34,887 nucleotides of DNA from a virus. Each line of letters begins with the position of its first letter. The first letter of the stretch is position 1. The notes under the pieces are model-generated. The model saw only the letters and a program-made list of their open reading frames with translations, did not search any database and was not told where the DNA came from. Where the stretch lies: positions 1 to 34,887 of IMG/VR virus record IMGVR_UViG_3300036846_001602, one strand, 5' to 3'. Shown piece by piece: positions 16,456 to 23,587 of the stretch. The position numbers and the translations under genes are program-made.

Positions 16456-16665
16456 ATGGAAAAAATAACAACTTTTCTGACGTACTGGTTTTCCGTGGCG
16501 CTGGCCTATTTCGGCACGCAGACCCCGGAAAAACTCGCGCTGTATGTCGGCGGCGGTTGCGCCATTTTCACCGCGCTGGTGAATTTCTGGTACCGCCGCC
16601 AGACCTACCGCTATCTCGTTGCAGCCGGAATCGATAAGGGGGTAATGCGTGGCCTCAGTCGTTAA
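16456..16665 (+). CDS. Holin, probably pinholin of the phage-21 S type
   Basis: A 69-aa protein with two hydrophobic segments, about 5-21 (weakly hydrophobic, TTFLTYWFSVALAYFG) and 28-46 (ALYVGGGCAIFTALVNFWY), then a basic tail (RRQTYR). It opens MEKITT, like MDKIST of the phage 21 pinholin, and has the same size and layout. It does not look like the 93-aa, three-span P2 Y that holds this position. Its role would be to depolarise the membrane and release the SAR endolysin encoded next. It overlaps the lysozyme gene by 17 bp. Confidence 0.75.
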   Translation: MEKITTFLTYWFSVALAYFGTQTPEKLALYVGGGCAIFTALVNFWYRRQTYRYLVAAGIDKGVMRGLSR

Positions 16666-17158
16666 ACGTTGCAGTGTGGCCGTTGTGCTGGCGCTGGCGG
16701 CACTGGTGCCTGATTTTCGTCTGCTGAATACCTCGCCAGACGGTCTTGCCCTGATTGCCGACCTTGAAGGGTGCCGGTTGCGCCCCTATCAGTGCAGCGC
16801 GGGCGTGTGGACATCAGGCATCGGCCACACTGCCGGGGTGGTACCGAAACGCGACATCACCGAGCGTCAGGCGGCGGCAAATCTGGTCGCCGATGTGCTC
16901 AGCACTGAGCGGCGGCTGGCGGTATGCGCACCGGTCAAAATGCCGCAGCCGGTCTATGACGCGCTCGTCAGCTTTGCCTTTAACGTCGGCACCGGTGCGG
17001 CCTGTCGCTCGACACTGGTTTCGTTTATTCAGCGTCAGCAGTGGGGGCTGGCATGTGACCAGCTCGGCCGATGGGTGTATGTGAACGGGGTTAAAAACAC
17101 CGGACTTGAAAACCGTCGCGCCCGGGAATGGTCGCGCTGTATGGAAGGGGCAAAATGA
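16649..17158 (+). CDS. SAR endolysin, GH24 lysozyme (gpK position)
   Basis: 169-aa muramidase that degrades peptidoglycan at lysis. Residues 9-21 form a weakly hydrophobic signal-anchor (SVAVVLALAALVP), typical of signal-anchor-release endolysins. The catalytic pattern is Glu40-X8-Cys49-X5-Thr55 (DLEGCRLRPYQCSAGVWTSG). The usual Asp is replaced by Cys, a variant I recall from some SAR endolysins. Later GH24 features are FNVGTGAACRSTL and ENRRAREWS. The start is a GTG preceded by a purine-rich stretch. An ATG at 16645 belongs to the holin frame. The TGA overlaps the lysB start. Confidence 0.93.
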   Translation: MASVVKRCSVAVVLALAALVPDFRLLNTSPDGLALIADLEGCRLRPYQCSAGVWTSGIGHTAGVVPKRDITERQAAANLVADVLSTERRLAVCAPVKMPQPVYDALVSFAFNVGTGAACRSTLVSFIQRQQWGLACDQLGRWVYVNGVKNTGLENRRAREWSRCMEGAK

Positions 17159-17568
17159 AAACACTGATGATTTTACTGGCTCTGTCCGTCGTGGCGCTGG
17201 CCTGGCTAAAGCATGAGAACAGCAAACTCAACCGCGCGTTTAACCGTGCAAACGACGTTGCCACTGACCAGAAACGCACTGTCGACATGCTGAAAGACCA
17301 GCTCATTACCGCGCAGCGCCTGGGTGCTGACATTGACCGCGCGCAGGTAAAACTGCGCCAGAAACTCGACACTGCGGCAAAGCGCGCACAGCGTCGCGAG
17401 CAAACCATCACGAGGCTACTCAATGAAAACGAAGATTTACGGCGCTGGTACGCTACTGAGCTGCCTGATGTTGTGCGCGGCCTGCACCGACGCGCCCCTT
17501 GTGCATCAGCCGGTCGTTGTGCTGAACGCCTGCCCGAGGGTGAGTCTGTGCCCGATGCCGGGGAGTGA
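17155..17568 (+). CDS. lysB: Inner-membrane spanin subunit (LysB/Rz-like)
   Basis: 137 aa (P2 LysB about 141). It has an N-terminal transmembrane anchor (TLMILLALSVVALAWL, about 3-18) followed by a long periplasmic coiled coil (20-105) rich in Lys, Arg, Gln and Asp. This is the i-spanin layout: with the outer-membrane partner it fuses the two membranes in the last lysis step. The ATG overlaps the endolysin stop. The partner gene lysC starts inside its second half in another frame. Confidence 0.9.
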   Translation: MKTLMILLALSVVALAWLKHENSKLNRAFNRANDVATDQKRTVDMLKDQLITAQRLGADIDRAQVKLRQKLDTAAKRAQRREQTITRLLNENEDLRRWYATELPDVVRGLHRRAPCASAGRCAERLPEGESVPDAGE

Positions 17569-17713
17569 TCCACTCACCAATGGTGACCTGAGCGCCGATA
17601 TTCGCCAGCTCGAAACCGCGCTCGAAAGCTGTGCGCTTCAGGTCGAAACGCTTAAAGAATGCCAGGACAAAACAGATGCTCAAACCGACGAGTCTGCGCA
17701 AGGCCTTAACTGA
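17423..17713 (+). CDS. lysC: Outer-membrane spanin lipoprotein (LysC/Rz1-like), nested in lysB
   Basis: 96 aa, starting inside lysB in a different frame, as Rz1 does in Rz. The signal sequence GAGTLLSCLMLCAACTDAP contains a lipobox LCAAC with Cys21 as the lipidated residue. The mature part is Pro- and Cys-rich at first (VHQPVVVLNACPRVSLCPMPG). It extends past the lysB stop and overlaps the start of R by 38 bp. Sequence features and placement make the o-spanin role very likely. Confidence 0.88.
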   Translation: MKTKIYGAGTLLSCLMLCAACTDAPLVHQPVVVLNACPRVSLCPMPGSDPLTNGDLSADIRQLETALESCALQVETLKECQDKTDAQTDESAQGLN

Positions 17714-18143
17714 TGCCGTGCCGGTACTGAAAGCTAACCCCGAAATGCTGCGTGTGTTTATCGACAGCGGAAAACTGGCCTCGACGCTCGCCACTTCGCT
17801 GTCGTTTGAAAATCAGTACACGCTGAACGTTATCGTGACGGATTTTCCGGGGGATATAGACCTGATCCTCGTGCCGATTCAGGCGTGGTTACGCGTTAAT
17901 CAGGCCGACATCATGACCACTGATGAGGGGCGTAAGCACGGCTTCACCTATGAAGCCGATATTAACAACGACGACAGCATTGACCTCAGCATCAGCCTGT
18001 TACTGAGCGAGCGCACGATAGTCAAAGAGGTCGGAGTTGAGCTGCACATCGAGCACGCGCCTGAACCGCAGCCGCCCGAGCCTGTAACCCGGCCGATGCA
18101 GCTCTATGTTCACGGCGAGCTTGTGAGCGAATGGGATGAATGA
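17676..18143 (+). CDS. R: Tail completion protein R
   Basis: 155 aa, equal to P2 R. The start MLKPTSLRKALTDAVPVLKANPEMLRVF and the end PEPVTRPMQLYVHGELVSEWDE follow P2 R closely. It acts at the tail terminus in the joining of tail and head. I used the ATG at 17676 by this match. The longer reading from 17631 adds 15 residues that overlap lysC. It overlaps S by 8 bp. Confidence 0.96.
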   Translation: MLKPTSLRKALTDAVPVLKANPEMLRVFIDSGKLASTLATSLSFENQYTLNVIVTDFPGDIDLILVPIQAWLRVNQADIMTTDEGRKHGFTYEADINNDDSIDLSISLLLSERTIVKEVGVELHIEHAPEPQPPEPVTRPMQLYVHGELVSEWDE

Positions 18144-18591
18144 ATTTAAAGCCTTTGACGACCGACTCGCCGGGCTGATTGCCGCGCTGTCACCGACGAA
18201 CCGTCGACGGATGGCGGCTGATATTGCGAAGACGCTGCGCACTTCACAGCAACGTCGTATTAAAACACAGACCGCACCGGACGGCACTCCGTATACCGCC
18301 CGTAAGCGCCGGCCGGTCAGAACCAAAAAGGGCAGGATTAAGCGCGAGATGTTCGCGAAGCTGCGCACCAACCGCTACCTGAAAACCATTGGGCGCGATG
18401 ATGCTGCTGTGGTGGAGTTTACCGGCAAGGTGCAGCGCATGGCTAAGGTGCATCAGTATGGGCTTGAAGACCAGCCGAATCGTAATAGTCAATATATCCG
18501 GTACGAGACGCGTCCGTTACTTGGTTTCACTCCAGAGGTTAATCAGCTCGTTGAGCAGTGCATAATTAATAATTTGAATTTAAAGCCATAA
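18136..18591 (+). CDS. S: Tail completion protein S
   Basis: 151 aa (P2 150), belonging to the phage virion morphogenesis family. It has the typical start MNEFKAFDDRLAGLIAALSP, the basic middle TQTAPDGTPYTARKRRPVRTKKGRIKREMFAKLR and the end YETRPLLGFTPEVNQLVEQCI. It works with R in tail completion. GC content falls abruptly right after its stop, marking the edge of the second cargo block. Confidence 0.95.
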   Translation: MNEFKAFDDRLAGLIAALSPTNRRRMAADIAKTLRTSQQRRIKTQTAPDGTPYTARKRRPVRTKKGRIKREMFAKLRTNRYLKTIGRDDAAVVEFTGKVQRMAKVHQYGLEDQPNRNSQYIRYETRPLLGFTPEVNQLVEQCIINNLNLKP

Positions 18592-18799
18592 TTTAAGGTG
18601 GCTATGATTGGTGAGAGTGCGCTGCAATGCTTTGCAAACTATTATGATAGATAAGCAAGCATTTAAACTTTCATTGTGATAGATGTAATCTTGCCACTTC
18701 ATGCTCTTGCTGAATAAAAACCATACAAATGTTGTATAGATAACCTCGTCTTTCCCATCAATGCTTCTCATATATTAACATCTTAAAGAGAGGTATCGA
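18592..18799. promoter_or_regulatory. AT-rich leader of the muramidase-protease cargo
   Basis: About 208 bp without a supported gene. A perfect dyad, ATACAA-ATG-TTGTAT, sits at 18723-18737 and overlaps a possible -10 (TATAGA, 18735-18740). It may be an operator. AAGAGAGG lies just before the ATG at 18800. The cargo may thus have its own promoter, independent of the late operon. Confidence 0.4.
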
Positions 18800-19624
18800 A
18801 TGGAAAGACGAAGTTTTATACTACTTATGATTTCTTATGCACTTATAAGGAATACCCCCTTTGCCTATGCTGATGAACACCATACTTTTAAACAGCTACT
18901 GGCAGGACTTACTCTCAATGAGGTGCTAAATTCTAAAAAATATGTGGAGCCTGAGGTTGCAAGTGTTTTTAGAGTTGAAACTCAAGGCCCACTGAAGGGA
19001 GCGCGTTCGAACATAAAAATATCTGAAGACGCCATTTCACTTATTATCGCCTGTGAGGTGACGAGCAAGTCTAAATATAATAAATCTCTAACGCATCCAA
19101 TTTGGCCTAAAGGTCATTCAGGTGCAACGCTTGCATTCGGATATGATATTGGGCAAGCATCAGAAGAATCAATAAGAAATGCTTGGGTGAAATATCTTCC
19201 CATCGAAACTATTGATGAGATCGTTAAATGCGCAGGTAAAGTTGGCGAGCAAGGAAGAATATGTACTAAAACTATTAAACACGTTACGATTCCATGGGAT
19301 GCTGCAAATTCTCAGTTTCGTTTTTACCTTCCATATGTTATTGCTCAAACAGCATCTGCATTTGATAATTTTGAACATTTATCGCCTGATTCAAGAGGTG
19401 CGCTGGTTTCTCTCGTTTATAATCGAGGGGCTGATACATCCTTAACAAAGAGAAGGGAGGAAATGTATAACATTGGTGAATTAATGGCATCAATGAAATT
19501 CTCAGAAATTCCTAAGCAAATACGTTCAATGAAGAGACTTTGGCCTGGCGCTGATCAAAAAGGATTAATCAAAAGAAGGGAGTTGGAAGCCACATTATTT
19601 GAAATTGGTATGGTGAAAAAATGA
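18800..19624 (+). CDS. Exported pesticin-type muramidase (cargo)
   Basis: 274-aa protein with a signal peptide (ERRSFILLMISYALIRNTPFAYA, cleavage near 24). The catalytic domain resembles pesticin and T4-type lysozyme. Glu86 (ACEVTSK) and then WPKGHSGATLAFGYDIG supply Thr110 and Asp116. The spacings of +24 and +30 from Glu nearly equal those of the pesticin residues Glu178, Thr201 and Asp207. SLVYNRGAD and a final KRRELEA also fit this lysozyme-like family, which is found in bacteriocins and type VI effectors. The phage already has a lysis endolysin, so this one likely has another role. It is AT-rich, unlike its neighbours. Its TGA overlaps the protease start. Confidence 0.8.
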   Translation: MERRSFILLMISYALIRNTPFAYADEHHTFKQLLAGLTLNEVLNSKKYVEPEVASVFRVETQGPLKGARSNIKISEDAISLIIACEVTSKSKYNKSLTHPIWPKGHSGATLAFGYDIGQASEESIRNAWVKYLPIETIDEIVKCAGKVGEQGRICTKTIKHVTIPWDAANSQFRFYLPYVIAQTASAFDNFEHLSPDSRGALVSLVYNRGADTSLTKRREEMYNIGELMASMKFSEIPKQIRSMKRLWPGADQKGLIKRRELEATLFEIGMVKK

Positions 19625-20955
19625 GATGCTTACAGTTATTTACCCCTGCGTTATTAGTGTTGCTTTGCAATAAAGGTTTGTCTATGCCAGCAAACTATGT
19701 TGATGGCGTTATGGGTGATATAAATCAGAATCAATTACCAGGTTACAATCTAGATAATAAAAGTGTGGATAAGGGTAGGTCTTTTTTAGATAATACCCCT
19801 GCTCCTGATGAAGATGTTAGAACCACATACTTTCATAGCACATGTCTTGATTGCATGCCAGGCGCGCCTGTTGATGCAATCATCTCGACACAAAAGAAGA
19901 TTGAAAGCACTCCTCCCAAAGAAATGGAGGAGCTAATTGAACAAATAAACAATAATAGACAATCAATAGTTTTAGACAAATTGAAGGCGTGCAATAAGAC
20001 TGTACTTGATATGAGGAAACCTATTAAGGCGGATGGAGTGGATAGGCAATTTGATATGATTCAAGGCTTCGATAAATTATGTATTGGAAAGGGAGTTTCC
20101 AATTTGACATTATCAAGTTGCAGATCCAACTACGACTCATATATAGATGACTGTTTGTCTGGCGTGAAAAACGTGGCAGATCAGAGAATAGTGAATAGAG
20201 TCGGGCTACTTGTAGTATCCAAAGGTAACTTCAAAGGAATGCCTGCCTGTACAGCTACTATCATTTCCAATCGATACTTGTTAACTGCCCGTCATTGTTA
20301 TGTTGGCAAAGATGGCGACAAAGAAGGCATTGGAAATGATTACTTAACTTTCTCCCCAAATCAAAATATCGAGGATCTAAATAAAAATTTAGACGGAAAG
20401 ATAATAGGAGAACTCACAGAAGATGGAATTAAAGATATCAACATGCTAGATGTTCAACCAACAATATCACAAGATGTAATTATACTCGTACTTAAAGATT
20501 CAATTCAGCTAGAAAAACCCGAGATTAAAATAAAGTTCGCACAGGAAGTTAAAAACTGGCAGCAACTTACTTTACTGGGGTATCAAGAAATGTTGACAAG
20601 GAAAGATGATTTGTATTCACAAGGGTATCACTTGCCTGATGGTAAAACAGTTCGATACTTTCTTCAGAATTTCTTGATGGATGACTCAAAATCATGCTTT
20701 GTCGGTGCATATAAGCCCGGGGGGTTTCAGCATTCTTGTCAAAGTTTGTATGGCACCAGTGGTGCTCCGTTGTTTATTGGCGATTTGAAAGACTCTAATG
20801 TTGCTAGTGATACTGTTTATATAGCAGGAATCCAATCAAGAGGAAATGAATCAACAGCTATTGATCTCGAAAAGCAAGGTGCGGCAAACTCAGCATCTGC
20901 AATCAATGCTACAACCTTAACTGCTTTATTAAAAAATGGTGTTGATATGCGTTAA
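19621..20955 (+). CDS. Exported trypsin-like serine protease (cargo)
   Basis: 444-aa protein with an N-terminal signal sequence (RCLQLFTPALLVLLCNKGLS). The N-terminal 190 residues are a Cys-containing region of unknown role. The trypsin-type domain follows: His225 in LLTARHCYVG, Asp285 in SQDVIILVLKD and Ser380 in GTSGAPLF, a complete triad with the oxyanion glycine. It begins in an ATGA overlap with the muramidase gene, so the two are made together and are probably both periplasmic. It might process the muramidase, act on envelope proteins or serve as a toxin. The sequence does not decide between these. Low GC and absence from P2 mark it as acquired cargo. Confidence 0.82.
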   Translation: MRCLQLFTPALLVLLCNKGLSMPANYVDGVMGDINQNQLPGYNLDNKSVDKGRSFLDNTPAPDEDVRTTYFHSTCLDCMPGAPVDAIISTQKKIESTPPKEMEELIEQINNNRQSIVLDKLKACNKTVLDMRKPIKADGVDRQFDMIQGFDKLCIGKGVSNLTLSSCRSNYDSYIDDCLSGVKNVADQRIVNRVGLLVVSKGNFKGMPACTATIISNRYLLTARHCYVGKDGDKEGIGNDYLTFSPNQNIEDLNKNLDGKIIGELTEDGIKDINMLDVQPTISQDVIILVLKDSIQLEKPEIKIKFAQEVKNWQQLTLLGYQEMLTRKDDLYSQGYHLPDGKTVRYFLQNFLMDDSKSCFVGAYKPGGFQHSCQSLYGTSGAPLFIGDLKDSNVASDTVYIAGIQSRGNESTAIDLEKQGAANSASAINATTLTALLKNGVDMR

Positions 20956-21154
20956 ATTAAGAGTGTGAGAGAAATAAAAGATTTATTGCGGCTGGTGAAA
21001 AATATGCTCTGATGTAAAGTTAGAAATTTATTTTTCTCTTTGTATATGCTAACAAGACAATCATTAGTCAATCGACCAGTTCTGATTGTTTTTCTATAGT
21101 ACACCAAACTTTACTGAATTGCCGTCATCTCCTCCTGACGGCATCCTTTCCCGT
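20956..21154 (+). promoter_or_regulatory. Candidate late promoter of the V operon
   Basis: Gap before V. TGTATATGCTAACAAGACA (21041-21059) is close to the Ogr box as I remember it (TGT...ACA, spacer 13 where I expect 12). It is centred about 57 bp before a start that would follow TATAGT at 21095-21100. A hairpin, GCCGTCA-loop-TGACGGC (21121-21142), lies just before the V start with no T-run after it. All read by eye. Confidence 0.35.
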
Positions 21155-21796
21155 ATGAAAACTCAAGCAACTCTTCAGGACATTTTGCGCCTGCTGCGCA
21201 ACCTTATCCGCACTGGCGTCATCATCGAGACTGACCTCGATGCGGGGCGCTGTCGCGTTCAGACCGGCGGCATTGTTACCGACTGGCTTCAGTGGCTGAC
21301 TTCCCGCGCCGGGCGCTCGCGCACGTGGTGGGTTCCTTCTGTAGGCGAGCAGGTGCTCATTCTTGCCGTCGGCGGCGAGCTCGATACCGCCTTTGTGCTT
21401 CCCGCCATTTTCTCTGATGACTTTCCCGCACCTTCGGCCTCTGCCGATGCGTTTCATATTGCCTTTCCTGACGGCGCGGTTATCGAGTACGAACCCGATA
21501 CCGGGGCGCTCTCGGTTAGCGGCATTACCACCGCAGACGTCACCGCGAAAGAGTCCATTACCGCCACGGTGCCTCTCGTCATGATTAAGGCCGATACCCG
21601 CGTCACGCTTGATACGCCCGAGGTGGTGTGTACCAACAAACTTATCACCGGCACGCTCGAAGTACAGAAGGGCGGGAAGATGAGCGGTGACATTGAGCAT
21701 GCTGGCGGGAAATTTACCTCCAACGGCGTGCAGGTGGATGACCACGACCACGGCGGCGTCGAACGTGGTAACAGCCGGACGGAGGGAACGAAATGA
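21155..21796 (+). CDS. V: Baseplate spike protein V
   Basis: Membrane-piercing spike at the tail tip. It is 213 aa (P2 211). The start MKTQATLQDILRLLRNLIRTG parallels P2 V. The beta-helix repeats (GAVIEYEPDTGALSVSGI, DTRVTLDTPEVVCTNKLITGTLEVQKGG) are clear. Near the C-terminus VDDHDHGG provides a His-X-His of the type that binds an iron ion at the spike tip in P2. The upstream reading from 21086 adds 23 residues not found in P2. Its TGA overlaps W (ATGA). Confidence 0.96.
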   Translation: MKTQATLQDILRLLRNLIRTGVIIETDLDAGRCRVQTGGIVTDWLQWLTSRAGRSRTWWVPSVGEQVLILAVGGELDTAFVLPAIFSDDFPAPSASADAFHIAFPDGAVIEYEPDTGALSVSGITTADVTAKESITATVPLVMIKADTRVTLDTPEVVCTNKLITGTLEVQKGGKMSGDIEHAGGKFTSNGVQVDDHDHGGVERGNSRTEGTK

Positions 21797-22140
21797 CGAG
21801 TCGTTATATCGGCATGCATCGCGATACCGGGCGCACCATCACCGACGCTGACCATATTCGCCAGAGCATGAGTGACATCCTGCGCACGCCGGTCGGGTCG
21901 CGGGTGATGCGTCGTGAGTATGGTTCGTTGCTGTCTTCCCTGATTGATATGCCACAAAACGATGCGCTGGATCTCCAGTTGATGTGCGCCTGTTATATGG
22001 CGCTGCTGAAGTGGGAGCCACGTGTCACCCTCACGTCGCTGACGATTGAGCGCCAGTTTAACGGTCAGATGATGGTTGAGCTGACAGGCGTTATCAAAGG
22101 CAGCAGCGCCCCGTTATCCCTGACCATTCCAGTGAGTTGA
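21793..22140 (+). CDS. W: Baseplate wedge protein W (gp25-like)
   Basis: 115 aa, the P2 W length, of the gp25-like baseplate family. Typical features are SDILRTPVGSRVMRREYGSLL and the C-terminal strand-rich region. It nucleates sheath assembly at the baseplate. It is coupled to V by an ATGA overlap and followed by J after 4 bp. Confidence 0.96.
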   Translation: MTSRYIGMHRDTGRTITDADHIRQSMSDILRTPVGSRVMRREYGSLLSSLIDMPQNDALDLQLMCACYMALLKWEPRVTLTSLTIERQFNGQMMVELTGVIKGSSAPLSLTIPVS

Positions 22141-22144
22141 ACCT

Positions 22145-23053
22145 ATGGCCATTATCGACCTGAGCCAGCTCCCCGCGCCCGACGTGGTGGAAACGCTGGA
22201 TTATGAATCCATTCTTGCTGAACGAAAGGCGACCCTGATTTCGCTCTACCCGGAAGACCAGCAGGAGGCCATTGCCCGCACGCTCGCTCTGGAGTCTGAC
22301 CCGCTGGTCAAATATCTGGAAGAAAACACCTACCGGGAAGTGCTCTGGCGTCAGCGGGTGAACGAGGCGGCGCTGGCCGTCACACTGGCTTATGCCGAAA
22401 AGAATGACCTCGATGTGATGGCCGCCAACACCAATACCGCGCGCCTGATTATAACCGTGGCTGACGACACCACGCTCCCGCCGACCCCGGCGGTGATGGA
22501 ATCCGACACCGATTTTCGACTGCGCGCACAACAGGCGTTTGAGGGCTTAAGTGTCGCGGGGCCGGTGGGGGCGTATGAGTTTCACGGTCGCAGCGCCGAT
22601 GGCCGGGTCGCCGACATTTCGGTCGTCAGCCCTGAGCCTGCGTGTGTGTCCGTTTCCGTACTTTCTCGCGAAAACAATGGCGCAGCGTCTGAAAATCTGC
22701 TTGCGGTGGTGCGTAACGCGCTCAACGATGAAGACGTGCGACCAGTCGCCGACCGGGTGACGGTTCAGTCGGCGGCGATTGTCGACTACACCATTGATGC
22801 GACGCTCTATATCTACCCCGGCCCGGAAAGTGAACCCATTACCGCCGCGGCTGAAGCGAAACTGAAAGCCTATATCAGCGCTCAGCATCGCCTCGGGCGC
22901 GACATTCGTCAGTCAGCCATTTACGCCGCGCTGCATGTGGAAGGCGTGCAGCGGGTCGAGCTGGCGGCACCGGTCGCTGACATCGTGCTCGATAAAACGC
23001 AGGCGTCTTTCTGCACCGCATATCAAATCCGGCTCGGGGGTTCCGATGAGTAA
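22145..23053 (+). CDS. J: Baseplate wedge protein J
   Basis: 302 aa, the same length as P2 J, of the gp6/J baseplate family. MAIIDLSQLPAPDVVETLDYESI, YREVLWRQRVNEAALAVTLAYA and DVRPVADRVTVQSA are family hallmarks. It forms the baseplate rim with I. The last 8 bp overlap the start of I. Confidence 0.97.
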   Translation: MAIIDLSQLPAPDVVETLDYESILAERKATLISLYPEDQQEAIARTLALESDPLVKYLEENTYREVLWRQRVNEAALAVTLAYAEKNDLDVMAANTNTARLIITVADDTTLPPTPAVMESDTDFRLRAQQAFEGLSVAGPVGAYEFHGRSADGRVADISVVSPEPACVSVSVLSRENNGAASENLLAVVRNALNDEDVRPVADRVTVQSAAIVDYTIDATLYIYPGPESEPITAAAEAKLKAYISAQHRLGRDIRQSAIYAALHVEGVQRVELAAPVADIVLDKTQASFCTAYQIRLGGSDE

Positions 23054-23576
23054 TGTCCGTCTGCTGCCGGTCGGGTCATCCCCGCTGGAGGTCGCTGCTG
23101 CCCGCGCCTGTGCGGAAATTGAAAATATCCCGGTCCCGCTGCGCCGCCTCTGGAGCCCGGACAACTGCCCGGTGAATCTGTTGCCGTGGCTGGCGTGGGC
23201 GTACTCGGTCGACCGGTGGGACAGTGACTGGCCGGAAGAGACTAAACGTGAGGTTATCCGGGCTGCTTTTTATATTCACAGTCGCAAAGGCACCATCGGT
23301 GCCGTGCGACGTGTGGTCGAGCCGCTGGGGTATGTGATTAACGTGACGGAATGGTGGGAAACCCGTGACCCGCCCGGCACCTTTCGCCTCGATATCGGCG
23401 TACTGGAAACCGGCATTACCGAAGAAATGTATCTCGAGATGGAGCGCCTCATCGCGGATGCCAAACCCGCCAGCCGACACCTTATCGGGCTCAATATTAT
23501 TCAGGACGTCACCGGTTATCTTTTCACCGGTGGCGTCAGTTACGACGGCGACATCATGACCGTTTATCCGGGCTAA
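23046..23576 (+). CDS. I: Baseplate wedge protein I
   Basis: 176 aa, equal to P2 [37 protein letters not shown] and [21 protein letters not shown] are the conserved segments. It connects the baseplate to the tail fibre H. I chose the ATG at 23046 by P2 homology. A longer reading from 22935 lies inside J in another frame and is not real. Confidence 0.96.
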   Translation: MSNVRLLPVGSSPLEVAAARACAEIENIPVPLRRLWSPDNCPVNLLPWLAWAYSVDRWDSDWPEETKREVIRAAFYIHSRKGTIGAVRRVVEPLGYVINVTEWWETRDPPGTFRLDIGVLETGITEEMYLEMERLIADAKPASRHLIGLNIIQDVTGYLFTGGVSYDGDIMTVYPG

Positions 23577-23587
23577 GTGAGAGCAGA

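Noticed and set aside
18580-18771. 63-codon minus-strand ORF between S and the muramidase gene
   Set aside because: No ribosome site before the ATG, no recognisable motif and very AT-rich sequence. It overlaps the leader and candidate promoter of the cargo pair.
20956-21142. Terminator at the end of the cargo pair
   Set aside because: The hairpin at 21121-21142 has no following T-run and lies directly before V. Calling it a terminator would go beyond what is seen.
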